DNA from: Paenibacillus taichungensis | Lineage (GTDB): Bacteria > Bacillota > Bacilli > Paenibacillales > Paenibacillaceae | Reading direction: 5' to 3' | DNA length: 64,000 nt | Assembly (NCBI RefSeq): GCF_013359905.1 | Contig: NZ_JABMCC010000115.1 | Location: 62,001-126,000 of the forward strand | Part shown: positions 26,538 to 34,608 of the stretch, piece after piece | Layout of the letters: every line of letters begins with the position of its first letter | Numbering within the stretch: the first letter of the stretch is position 1 | The notes under the pieces: model-generated | Database searches by the model: none | What the model saw: the letters and a program-made list of their open reading frames with translations, nothing else | Told to the model about the DNA's origin: nothing | Position numbers and translations under genes: made by a program

Positions 26538-27758
26538 TTATTGATCCGAATTTCGATGGATATACCGATCAAAGGCCCAGAACAGAAGCGCAGCGGCACT
26601 AACGCCTGCACCCAGCCAGCAAACGCCAGTCCAACCTGCCCATGCGTACACTTGAGTAGAAGCAATGGAGCCGGTAGCACTTCCTATGGAATAAAAGATC
26701 ATGTAGGCGCCCGTCAAACGGCTCTGCGCCTCAGGTCGGACTTCATAGATCAGACTCTGGTTGGTGACATGTACGGCCTGCACGGCAAGGTCAAGCATAA
26801 TTACCCCAGCTATAAGCAGCCATAATGAGTGGTGAACATAGCCAATGGGCAGCCAGGATAGAAGCAATATGACAAGAGCGACGCCCGTCGTCTTTTGTCC
26901 CAATCCCCGATCAGCCAGTCTTCCGGCACGTGCAGCAGCCAGCGCACCAGCAGCTCCCGCAAGACCAAAGGCTCCAATAGCAGTATGTGACAGGGAAAGT
27001 GGCGGAGCGCTAAGTGGCAACACCATGGAAGTCCACAGAATGCTGAAGGCTGTGAAGATCAACATGGCGAGAACGCCGCGTGTCCGCAGAATAGGCAGCT
27101 CTCGGTATAGTTGCAGGACAGAAACGATCAATTGGGTGTAGCTGAGTTTCTCTCGTTTGGGTTCGTGTTTTGGGAGTACCAGAAACAGGGCGATAATCCC
27201 GAGTAATGTCATACTGGCAGAGAAGAGATAGACCGATCTCCAGCCGATCCAATCGTTCAAGGTGCCTGCTATAGTTCGCGCCAGTAATATGCCAATGACG
27301 ATTCCGCTTGTGACCAGACCGACGATACGCCCTCGTTCAGAAGGTGCAGCCAGGGAGGCGGCAAAGGCAACGAGTGTTTGTGTAATCACGGCAAGCAACC
27401 CAATCGCTGCCATTCCAATAAATAAGATTTGACTGGATGATGAGGTACCTACAGTTATCAGGGCGATTACGGATAAAAGCATCTGGATAATGATCAGCTT
27501 GCGTCGATTCAATAGATCACCAAGAGGGACCAGTAATAACAATCCGAGGGCGTAACAAATCTGGGTTACGGTAATAACGATTCCAATAGAGGAATGAGAG
27601 ATACTAAACTCTTCAGCAATGGAGTCGAGCAAAGGCTGGGCATAATAAATGTTGGCTACCGCCAGTCCGCTGCATAGGGCGAATAAAAGCGCGACAAGGC
27701 GGGACATGCCTGAACGTCCTTCGCTGAAGGGATGTGCTTGATGAGATGCATTTTGCAT
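26538..27758 (-). CDS. MFS transporter (drug-efflux type)
   Basis: The 406-aa protein has twelve hydrophobic segments. The loop between segments 2 and 3 carries the family motif A signature (GDLLNRRKLI), and segment 5 shows a GIVIGILLARTIAG motif C-like stretch typical of drug/H+ antiporters. It is closest in style to the YnfM/AraJ-like group. AAAGGTG lies upstream of the ATG. A dyad operator at 27828-27843 sits in its promoter and a similar one sits before the divergent TetR gene, so it is almost certainly repressed by that TetR. Substrate unknown. Confidence 0.88.
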   Translation of the reverse strand: MQNASHQAHPFSEGRSGMSRLVALLFALCSGLAVANIYYAQPLLDSIAEEFSISHSSIGIVITVTQICYALGLLLLVPLGDLLNRRKLIIIQMLLSVIALITVGTSSSSQILFIGMAAIGLLAVITQTLVAFAASLAAPSERGRIVGLVTSGIVIGILLARTIAGTLNDWIGWRSVYLFSASMTLLGIIALFLVLPKHEPKREKLSYTQLIVSVLQLYRELPILRTRGVLAMLIFTAFSILWTSMVLPLSAPPLSLSHTAIGAFGLAGAAGALAAARAGRLADRGLGQKTTGVALVILLLSWLPIGYVHHSLWLLIAGVIMLDLAVQAVHVTNQSLIYEVRPEAQSRLTGAYMIFYSIGSATGSIASTQVYAWAGWTGVCWLGAGVSAAALLFWAFDRYIHRNSDQ

Positions 27759-27827
27759 GGATGATTCACCTTTCTGTATTCGAATGTGCTAAGTTAGGGG
27801 AGCAGAAAGAACACTGTTGAATTTAAA

Positions 27828-27986
27828 TATACCGATCAGTACATTATGATTCGGAATAAACATACTTCACGCTTTGACGAGATGTCAAGAGTTGAATTGA
27901 AATGTTTGATTGTCTTCTTTATATATCGAGATGGATTTGACATGAGAATTGGATATAGATAAAATAGTTATATACTGATCGATACA
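27828..27986. promoter_or_regulatory. Paired TetR operators between MFS and tetR genes
   Basis: TATACCGATCAGTACA (27828-27843) and TATACTGATCGATACA (27971-27986) are two near-identical, near-palindromic 16-mers built on a GATC centre, one near each divergent gene. The second overlaps the likely tetR promoter, 17 nt before the start. This is the classical pattern for a repressor acting on itself and its neighbour. Confidence 0.65.
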
Positions 27987-28002
27987 TAAAGAAGGTGAAT
28001 AC

Positions 28003-28587
28003 ATGGTTAGACAACGGGAATTTGATACGGATCAGGCATTGGAAGCGGCAATGCAGATTTTTTGGGATAAGGGCTTTGAAGCGACATCCTTAAGTGATTT
28101 GACAACAGCTATGGGGATTCAGCGTCCCAGTCTATATGCGGCTTTTGGTGACAAAAAGGAATTGTTTGAAACGGCACTTCGCAGATATACAACTTTGCAT
28201 GCCGCTCAAGTCAGATCCAGGCTTCAACATACATCCTCTGTAAAAGAAGCCTTCCGTGCCTTATTTGAACATATCGGAGCAGAAGGGGATGTGACAGATG
28301 CTCGTCACGGCTGTTTTTGCATCAATACGATGGTTGAATTGGCTCCGCATGACCCCAAATTCGCTGTTCTGACACGCGAGCACCAGATGTATCTGGTAGC
28401 GATTTTCAAGGAGACGATTGAACGGGGGCAGGAAACAGGGGAATTGTCTAATGATCTCGACTCAAGTGCGTTGTCCAAGTCTCTGGTTGTATCGATGATT
28501 GGATTGACCGTGATGATGAAATCGGAGCCAGATCGCTCATTTGTACAGCAGAGTATTAAGGTTACGTTATCGTTACTTGAGGAATGA
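28003..28587 (+). CDS. TetR/AcrR family repressor
   Basis: The 194-aa protein has the TetR DNA-binding domain in the first 50 residues (ALEAAMQIFWDKGFEATSLSDLTTAMGI, then PSLYAAFGDKKELFETAL) and an all-helical ligand domain with a GCFCINTMVELA stretch common to the YxaF/AcrR-type group. GAAGGTG lies about 8 nt before the ATG. Divergent from the MFS exporter with a matching operator pair, so it is the likely local regulator of that exporter. Confidence 0.9.
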   Translation: MVRQREFDTDQALEAAMQIFWDKGFEATSLSDLTTAMGIQRPSLYAAFGDKKELFETALRRYTTLHAAQVRSRLQHTSSVKEAFRALFEHIGAEGDVTDARHGCFCINTMVELAPHDPKFAVLTREHQMYLVAIFKETIERGQETGELSNDLDSSALSKSLVVSMIGLTVMMKSEPDRSFVQQSIKVTLSLLEE

Positions 28588-28620
28588 GGGAAGGATTTCA
28601 TTTTTAGAAAGGGTGTTCAT

Positions 28621-28872
28621 ATGAAACGTTATTTTCATAGGATCTACCTTATCATTTTATATATTATAGGTGTGCTGCTGACAACATACGGCGGGATGGG
28701 GATTATCCAGTTCAGTTTGATTGTGATTGGCATACTTGCTTTTATTGCTATTGTGGGTTCCCTGACAGAGAATGATCAATCAAAATTAGATACGATTTTT
28801 TGGAAAATACGGTCCTTGCTTCAAGTGGCGATGGCCATACTGATCACGGCGCTGCTTTTCAAGCTATTCTGA
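28621..28872 (+). CDS. Small membrane protein (83 aa)
   Basis: The product has three hydrophobic stretches: residues ~8-26 (LIILYIIGVLLTTYG), 27-47 (IIQFSLIVIGILAFIAIVG) and 66-82. AAAGGGTG lies 5-9 nt before the ATG. It is 33 nt after the TetR gene on the same strand and has its own terminator after it, so it is probably cotranscribed with tetR. No family recognised. Confidence 0.6.
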   Translation: MKRYFHRIYLIILYIIGVLLTTYGGMGIIQFSLIVIGILAFIAIVGSLTENDQSKLDTIFWKIRSLLQVAMAILITALLFKLF

Positions 28873-28885
28873 AGTGAGAGCGACA

Positions 28886-28911
28886 AGCGGGAATCTGTTC
28901 CTGCTCTTTTT
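28886..28911 (+). terminator. Terminator after the small membrane protein gene
   Basis: AGCGGGAA pairs with TTCCTGCT (one wobble), followed by CTTTTT. Confidence 0.75.
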
Positions 28912-29062
28912 GTGTCTGAGGACATTGGGCAGATGAGGGCTTGAGTTGATACAATACAGATAGGGTATAGATTAAATTAGGGTGTATACTATGATTTACA
29001 TATTCGGGTAACATGTTCAAAGAATGTTTGATGATGCACATATATGAGGAGGAGATTCAACC

Positions 29063-30037
29063 ATGCAGACGAAGTTGCGTTGTGCCATATTGGATGATTA
29101 TCAGAATGTAGCCCTTTCTTCAGCGGATTGGACTCCTATCCTGGATCGAGTTGAGGTTCAGACGTTCAATAATTACTTGGGATCAGAAGAGAAGGTCGTT
29201 CAGGAACTGCAGGATTTTGAAATTATTGTCTTGATGCGTGAGCGTACACCTTTTCCTGAATCCGTGATTACTCAATTACCCAATCTTAAGCTTCTGATTA
29301 CAAGCGGCATGCGCAATGCCTCCATTGACCTCCAGGCTGCGGAAGAAAACGGTGTAATCGTGTGCGGCACGGAAGGCAGCTCGAACCCTCCGACTGAACT
29401 CACATGGGCGCTAATACTGGGTCTGTCCAGACAGCTGGTAACTGAAAATAACGCACTGCGCTCCAATCGGAATTGGCAGAGTACAGTTGGCATGGATTTG
29501 TACGGAAAGACATTGGGATTGCTCGGTTTAGGCAAGATTGGCAGCCGAATGGCAGAGATTGCACAAGCCTTTGGCATGAACGTGATCGCCTGGAGTGAGA
29601 ATTTGACACAGGCAAGAGCAGAGGAACAGGGAGTCCAATGGGCAGAGACCAAGGAACAGCTGCTTGAACAAAGCGATATTGTTTCCATTCATCTGGTGCT
29701 CAGTGATCGCACTCGTAATCTGATCGGACGAGCCGAGTTGCAACGGATGAAAAACACCGCTTTATTGATCAATACGTCCCGTGCAGGCATTGTGGATCAA
29801 GAGGCGATGGTCGAAGCTTTACAGAATGAGTGGATTGCCGGGGCAGGTCTGGACGTATATGAACAGGAACCTCTTCCTGTGAATCATATGTTGCGTACAC
29901 TGCCCAATCTGCTGGCAACGCCGCACCTGGGTTATGTGACTCAAGGCAACTATGCGATTTATTTTAACCATACCGTAGAGGATATTGAGATGTTTATGAA
30001 AGGAACACCAATTAGACAATTGCTTTCGAAGAAGTAG
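29063..30037 (+). CDS. D-isomer-specific 2-hydroxyacid dehydrogenase
   Basis: The 324-aa protein has the NAD-binding motif LGLLGLGKIGSRMAEIA (GxGxxG) near residue 155. It also has the catalytic Arg region INTSRAGIVD near 234, the conserved acidic region AGLDVYEQEPLP and the catalytic-His region TPHLGYVT near residue 292. These are hallmarks of the phosphoglycerate/glyoxylate/D-lactate dehydrogenase superfamily. GGAGGAG lies about 10 nt upstream. Monocistronic. Without SerA regulatory domains it is not phosphoglycerate dehydrogenase; substrate undetermined. Confidence 0.88.
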   Translation: MQTKLRCAILDDYQNVALSSADWTPILDRVEVQTFNNYLGSEEKVVQELQDFEIIVLMRERTPFPESVITQLPNLKLLITSGMRNASIDLQAAEENGVIVCGTEGSSNPPTELTWALILGLSRQLVTENNALRSNRNWQSTVGMDLYGKTLGLLGLGKIGSRMAEIAQAFGMNVIAWSENLTQARAEEQGVQWAETKEQLLEQSDIVSIHLVLSDRTRNLIGRAELQRMKNTALLINTSRAGIVDQEAMVEALQNEWIAGAGLDVYEQEPLPVNHMLRTLPNLLATPHLGYVTQGNYAIYFNHTVEDIEMFMKGTPIRQLLSKK

Positions 30038-30080
30038 TTGCTCGGAGGTGGGTTTGATATAAAAGGGTGTAAATGAAGAT

Positions 30081-30131
30081 AAAAAAAGGTGTTTCTCAGG
30101 AAGAAGTTCATTCCTGGTGAACACCTTTTTT
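30081..30131. terminator. Bidirectional terminator between dehydrogenase and lacI-type gene
   Basis: AAAAAAGGTGTT pairs with AACACCTTTTTT, with an inner CAGGAA/TTCCTG stem; poly-T on both strands. Confidence 0.88.
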
Positions 30132-30179
30132 GTGATTATCGGGGGTTTGGATTGTCCATTAAATCCGGTGACTTCACAA

Positions 30180-31223
30180 TCATTCTTCTGTGGGTGGTTC
30201 TTGTGAAGATGAGCGGATCATGGCAACGCTGGAGCCGCGCACAATTAACCGTGGCTCAAATTGAATATGTTCGTAATCCGTGGTGCTCATCTCTCGAATC
30301 CGTTTTAACAGCAATTCCGTAGCAAGTCGGGCCACTTCTTCGCCCATAATCGAGACAGAACTGATCTGCGGAGACGTAACGGTAGTCCATTGGTTATTAT
30401 CGACACCCACAACAGCGATATCTTCAGGGACACGAACGCCGAGTTCTTTAAACCGATTTACCAGTCCGATCGCGACCATATCGTTAATCGCGTATACGGC
30501 ATCGGGCATGTGAGTCAGCCCATAGAAATAATCCGCTGCATTAGCTCCCGTATTCAATGAGAAATCTTCTCCGAAGTAAACAAGCGAGATATCTACATGT
30601 CCCAGTGCCTGCTCATAAGCTCGATAACGTTCTTCAATAATATCTTTGGGGGCACCGGCGTATGCGATGCGGGTCCGTCCAATCTTAATCAGATGTTCCA
30701 TCACCAGTTTCCCTTCTGGCTGTGAAAGAGAAACGACATCTGCTTTCATGCCAGGGTCCAGCTTTTTACCGTAATTGATCATGGAAATGGGAAGGGGGGC
30801 TTTATCAATTAAGCCAGGCAACGTTTTGGGATATGCCAAAGGCATGAAAATAAGCCCGTCCACATGCAGTTTTTTGATCGTACGAATGGTTTCCAGTTCC
30901 GTTCGTGCATTACCAGCCGTATTGATTTGAACAACATGATACCCATGCTGCTTCGCCGTTTGTTCAACAGACCAAGAGATCTCGGGAATGATGGCATTGC
31001 GGATGTCGGGTACAACCAGTGCGATCTGATGCGTCTGGCGTATTTTCAAACTCTGGGCAGAGGTATTGGGGACAAATCCTAACTGCTCAATGGCCTGCAT
31101 GACTTTATCCCGTGTTTTGTTGCTGATGCCATCGGAATTGTTGATGGCTCGGGAGACAGTAGCGATACCTACACCTGCAAGTTCTGCAACGTCCTTGATC
31201 GTAACCTTCTGATCTTTACTCAC
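30180..31223 (-). CDS. LacI family transcriptional repressor
   Basis: The 347-aa protein has an N-terminal LacI helix-turn-helix and hinge (VTIKDVAELAGVGIATVSRAIN, then LGFVPN). A periplasmic-binding-like effector domain follows (ALVVPDIRNAIIPEI, DGLIFMPLAY, DAVYAINDMVAIGLVN, EDIAVVGVDNNQ). GTG start at 31223 with a GTGAGG site 10 nt upstream. Divergent from bdhA. LacI-type CGGAAACG dyads lie in both promoters, so it probably represses itself and bdhA. The inducer may relate to acetoin/butanediol or to a sugar; this is inference. Confidence 0.92.
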   Translation of the reverse strand: MSKDQKVTIKDVAELAGVGIATVSRAINNSDGISNKTRDKVMQAIEQLGFVPNTSAQSLKIRQTHQIALVVPDIRNAIIPEISWSVEQTAKQHGYHVVQINTAGNARTELETIRTIKKLHVDGLIFMPLAYPKTLPGLIDKAPLPISMINYGKKLDPGMKADVVSLSQPEGKLVMEHLIKIGRTRIAYAGAPKDIIEERYRAYEQALGHVDISLVYFGEDFSLNTGANAADYFYGLTHMPDAVYAINDMVAIGLVNRFKELGVRVPEDIAVVGVDNNQWTTVTSPQISSVSIMGEEVARLATELLLKRIREMSTTDYEHIQFEPRLIVRGSSVAMIRSSSQEPPTEE

Positions 31224-31243
31224 GTTTAGTTAACCTCACTTCA

Positions 31244-31259
31244 TCGGAAACGATTCCGA
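31244..31259. promoter_or_regulatory. LacI-type operator in front of the repressor gene
   Basis: TCGGAAACGATTCCGA is a dyad with TCGGAA/TTCCGA arms. It is about 20 nt upstream of the repressor start, downstream of a likely extended -10 on the minus strand (ATTATA on plus at 31303-31308). It matches the second site at 31593. Confidence 0.65.
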
Positions 31260-31556
31260 ATTTTGAAAATATGTACGAATGAAATGACAATCCTATACCT
31301 TGATTATAACATTTGAGCCAATAAGTATCCTGTGAATACGATTAAAGAGCAGAGATGTCTGTTGCTTTCCAAAAGAACCGAATGGATAAATAGAGATAAA
31401 TCGTGCATTCTATATCAGTTGAATCAAATATACACGAGAGAGAACGTACAGAAAAGCACAGAGCAAAAAAATGATCAATATATTGAAAACGCTGGCATTA
31501 CACCAGAATTATCGACGTAAAATTCATAAGATAGACATATGTGTGACAAATTATGT

Positions 31557-31606
31557 TTGACAGCCTATTTAAAATGTGACATATTTAACTTACGGAAACG
31601 TTTCCG
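31557..31606 (+). promoter_or_regulatory. bdhA promoter with overlapping LacI-type operator
   Basis: TTGACA (31557-31562), 17-bp spacer, CATATT (31580-31585), then the perfect dyad CGGAAACGTTTCCG (31593-31606) over the expected transcription start. This is a textbook repression layout. The rest of the 419-bp divergent gap (31224-31642) has no convincing gene. Confidence 0.75.
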
Positions 31607-31642
31607 ATTATATCAAAACTTATGATCTGGGAGATGAAACAA

Positions 31643-32692
31643 ATGAAAGCATTGCGTTGGCATGGAGTAAAAGATTTGCGTCTCGAAAATATTGATGAAC
31701 CCCGCCCTGAACAGGGGAAGGTTAAAATAAAAGTGGAGTGGTGTGGAATCTGTGGCAGTGACTTGCACGAGTACACTGCTGGCCCGATCTTCATTCCGGC
31801 TCAAGCACCGCATCCGCTAACAGGGGAACAAGCACCTGTTGTGATGGGGCATGAATTTTCAGGACAAGTCGTTGAAGTAGGAGAAGGCGTGACACGTTAT
31901 AAGGCAGGGGACCGCGTTGTGGTAGAACCGATCTATGCATGTGGTCATTGTGAAGCCTGTAAACAAGGGAAATATAATTTGTGCGATCAAATGGGTTTCT
32001 TGGGCCTAGCTGGTGGAGGCGGAGGTTTCTCGGAGTATGTAACAGCTGAGGAATATATGGTACATGCCATTCCAGATTCCATCTCATACGAGCAAGGAGC
32101 GTTGGTGGAACCTTCCGCAGTAGCTCTTCATGCTGTTCGTCAAAGCAAACTGAAAGTTGGCGACACTGCAGCTGTTTTTGGTGCGGGTCCAATCGGGTTG
32201 TTGGTTATTGAAGCATTGAAAGCTTCTGGCGCATCGGATATTTATGTAGTGGAATTATCCGAGGAACGTAAAGCCAAAGCGGAAGAACTTGGCGCCATTG
32301 TTATTGATCCTACACAATTCAATGTGGTGGAAGAAATCCATGCACGTACGCAAGGTGGCGTGAATGTAGCTTATGAAGTAACGGGTGTACCACGGGTGCT
32401 GCAACAAGCGATTGATTCAACGCGTATTGGCGGTGAATTGATGATCGTCAGCATTTTCGAACAGGAAGCACCAATTCTGCCAAACTCCATTGTTATGAAG
32501 GAGCGTACGGTCAATGGCATTATCGGTTACCGTGACGTATTCCCGGCTGTAATTAGTCTGATGGCTAAAGGTTTCTTCCCAGCTGATAAGTTGGTAACCA
32601 AACGAATCAGCCTGGACGAAGTGGTAGAGCATGGATTTGAAGCACTGCTGAAAGAGAAAAACCAGGTTAAAATTCTGGTGAAAGCAGAGTAA
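31643..32692 (+). CDS. bdhA: 2,3-butanediol dehydrogenase / acetoin reductase (zinc medium-chain dehydrogenase)
   Basis: The 349-aa zinc alcohol dehydrogenase has catalytic-zinc ligands Cys37 (WCGICGSD) and His70 (GHEFSG), structural cysteines in CGHCEACKQGKYNLC, and NAD site VFGAGPIG. Long stretches (GICGSDLHEY, FLGLAGGGGGFSEYV, EQGALVEPSAVAL, GIIGYRD) correspond to my memory of B. subtilis BdhA (YdjL). It interconverts acetoin and 2,3-butanediol with NAD(H) in overflow metabolism. Start ATG 31643 is set by GGGAGA 8 nt upstream. Controlled by the divergent LacI protein through the operator over its start site. Confidence 0.9.
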   Translation: MKALRWHGVKDLRLENIDEPRPEQGKVKIKVEWCGICGSDLHEYTAGPIFIPAQAPHPLTGEQAPVVMGHEFSGQVVEVGEGVTRYKAGDRVVVEPIYACGHCEACKQGKYNLCDQMGFLGLAGGGGGFSEYVTAEEYMVHAIPDSISYEQGALVEPSAVALHAVRQSKLKVGDTAAVFGAGPIGLLVIEALKASGASDIYVVELSEERKAKAEELGAIVIDPTQFNVVEEIHARTQGGVNVAYEVTGVPRVLQQAIDSTRIGGELMIVSIFEQEAPILPNSIVMKERTVNGIIGYRDVFPAVISLMAKGFFPADKLVTKRISLDEVVEHGFEALLKEKNQVKILVKAE

Positions 32693-32814
32693 CTTTACCA
32701 AGCGAATCACTAGCCAAGTAATAGAGTGGAAGTCAGCGGATGGAAACAGGCACCTAGATAGAGCTCAATTGGAACTGATCCGCAATCGGTAGGCAACCAC
32801 CAAAAAATTATGAC

Positions 32815-32855
32815 AAATAGACAACGTATCTTCGGATGCGATTGTCTATTTTTTT
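32815..32855 (+). terminator. Terminator after bdhA
   Basis: AATAGACAACG-TATC-TTCG-GATG-CGATTGTCTATT hairpin followed by seven T. Confidence 0.85.
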
Positions 32856-32876
32856 GCACGGAGCGGGCGGAATTTG

Positions 32877-32925
32877 TTGCAAGTACGTTTTGTTTTACAT
32901 AATATGAAAAGATACAAATTGTATC
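32877..32925 (+). promoter_or_regulatory. Promoter with GATACA-N3-TGTATC palindrome
   Basis: TTGCAA (32877-32882), 17 bp, TAATAT (32900-32905), then the perfect dyad GATACAAATTGTATC (32911-32925) at the expected start site. The same GATACA-N3-TGTATC dyad occurs at 44551-44565 before the hydroxylase gene. Confidence 0.55.
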
Positions 32926-32972
32926 TTTTTGCTGTAAAGGTGTATCTCATAAAAATGAAGGAGGAAGCGGAC

Positions 32973-34286
32973 ATGCAGAGGAATACGAAGTGGGCGGCCG
33001 TGATTTTGACGGTTATTGCAGGCATGGGCTGGCTGCTTATGGGTAATTCGAAACCCAAAAACAATGTTTCCACCGATCAGCAGCCGACTGCCGAACGGGC
33101 ACTTGCTAAGGTGTCCAATGCACCCATCACATCAGCCGATGTGACGTCCAAGATCGAGTTGCTTGGAAAACCTTTTAAGAAAGCACCGTATGCCAACAAT
33201 GTCTGGGATTTGCAATTGTACAGAGGAAAAATATATATGGGTCATGGGAACAGCAGTAATTTAGGTGTTTCACCTAATGCGGGTCCGATTCCAGTCATCT
33301 ATTACGATACAGCCAATCCCAAATTTATAACCCAGGCCGTCACCAATAACAATCCGAGCATCGTTCCTTCGACCAAATTATTTGTAGATGAGGAACAGAT
33401 AGACATTTATAAAGTGCTGAACGACAAATTGTATATTCCCGGAAATGATTCGGACGGTGAGCAGTGGGATATGGGGAACTTCTACCGGTTAGACGGAGAT
33501 GTATGGACAAAGTATCGTAATCTGCCGCTAGGTGTACACGTATATGATTTGGCATCCTATCAGGGCAAACTGTTTGCAGCGCTGGGTACCGAGCAGAAAC
33601 CTACTGTGTTAATCTCTCATGATCAAGGGGAAAGTTGGCAAAAATTCGCAACCATCAATACGTTTGGCTTCAGGGCATATACGCTATTTGAGATCAAGGG
33701 CAAATTATATGCTTCAGGCATGATGTATCCTGCCAATAATATTTGGGGTGATAAAACCAATATATTAGAGATTAATGAGAAGCTTGAAAAGAAAGACGTC
33801 GTCATCTATGGTAGCAAGATGCTCCCGGGATTATCCTATCAAACGGGCACCGTCCCGTATAATAAAATAGGGAAAAACATTAATTTCAACAATAAGCTGC
33901 TTTATATTGTCGGAGGGGTATTCAATGACGGGCAACTGTTACCCAAATCCTTGAATGTAATGACCGACATTAATCAGGCAACACGCGTCATTTTGCCAGA
34001 TACTCAAGCTCTTCCTACGGATCTTCTGCTTCGGGAAGGGAAGGTCTATGTGCTTACCTACACTCGCAAAAGTGCGAATCTCTATATAAACCGGGTATAT
34101 CAATCCACAGATCTGACCACATGGAATGAAATTCTCCGTTTTAACCAGGACACGTACGCTAAGTCTTTTGAAGAACACGAAGGTGATTTCTACTTTGGAC
34201 TGGGCACAGACCCCGATGTTCTATCGATTTCATCAGGCAAACTACTGAGAGTTAATCGCAATGATATCCCTGTTAATTCTAATTAA
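32973..34286 (+). CDS. Exported hypothetical protein, probable beta-propeller with an Asp-box
   Basis: The 437-aa protein starts with a short basic stretch and hydrophobic signal/anchor (WAAVILTVIAGMGWLLMG, residues ~7-24), then a low-complexity linker. It continues with repeated beta-strand units (YRGKIYMGHG, LNDKLYIPG, YQGKLFAALG, IKGKLYASG, REGKVYVLTY). SHDQGESWQKF is a BNR/Asp-box (SxDxGxxW), as found in sialidase-like propellers. No sialidase catalytic residues can be assigned. ATG 32973 follows AGGAGG by 9 nt. Its promoter carries an operator-like palindrome. Probably membrane-anchored or secreted. Confidence 0.7.
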   Translation: MQRNTKWAAVILTVIAGMGWLLMGNSKPKNNVSTDQQPTAERALAKVSNAPITSADVTSKIELLGKPFKKAPYANNVWDLQLYRGKIYMGHGNSSNLGVSPNAGPIPVIYYDTANPKFITQAVTNNNPSIVPSTKLFVDEEQIDIYKVLNDKLYIPGNDSDGEQWDMGNFYRLDGDVWTKYRNLPLGVHVYDLASYQGKLFAALGTEQKPTVLISHDQGESWQKFATINTFGFRAYTLFEIKGKLYASGMMYPANNIWGDKTNILEINEKLEKKDVVIYGSKMLPGLSYQTGTVPYNKIGKNINFNNKLLYIVGGVFNDGQLLPKSLNVMTDINQATRVILPDTQALPTDLLLREGKVYVLTYTRKSANLYINRVYQSTDLTTWNEILRFNQDTYAKSFEEHEGDFYFGLGTDPDVLSISSGKLLRVNRNDIPVNSN

Positions 34287-34366
34287 ACGAAAGGAAGATT
34301 ATGGATTATATACTATGCTTCATCCACATTTTTGGTTACAGAGAGAGCCGTTTAGGTTAATTGTAC

Positions 34367-34425
34367 AGGGCAGGCCGAGATCGTAGAACTTCTTAGCTGA
34401 AGCTACATCGGGCTTGCCCTATTTT
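34367..34425 (+). terminator. Terminator in the gap before the old yellow enzyme
   Basis: AGGGCAGGCCGAGAT pairs with ATCGGGCTTGCCCT with small bulges; an imperfect extended stem follows, and the right arm is followed by ATTTT. It ends the propeller-protein transcript; the rest of 34287-34608 holds a possible leader peptide. Confidence 0.65.
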
Positions 34426-34504
34426 GTGTTCAAGAGATGGGTAGTGCCTCTTTATCGAAAATTTGAAAATAAAAATTAGAAACTTTAAAATAGAAAGGTG
34501 ATAT

Positions 34505-34588
34505 ATGTTAATCAATTCACTGAATAACTTCTGTGGTAGTAATACAAGAGCATGTGCAAGAAAGTATACATGTTTTCTTCCAATCTAA
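34505..34588 (+). CDS. Possible 27-aa cysteine-containing leader peptide
   Basis: A short ORF starts at ATG 34505 with AAAGGTGA about 5-8 nt upstream and encodes 27 residues with Cys at 10, 17 and 23 (MLINSLNNFCGSNTRACARK at its start). Its stop is immediately before the AAAGGAG of the old yellow enzyme gene, so the two could be translationally coupled. Length alone could be chance; the good ribosome site and spacing are the reasons to list it. Confidence 0.35.
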   Translation: MLINSLNNFCGSNTRACARKYTCFLPI

Positions 34589-34608
34589 TCGTAAAGGAGC
34601 ATTACACA

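Noticed and set aside
31332-31520. 62-codon plus-strand frame in the LacI/bdhA gap
   Set aside because: It has no ribosome site and low-complexity polar composition, in a region with promoter and operator signals.
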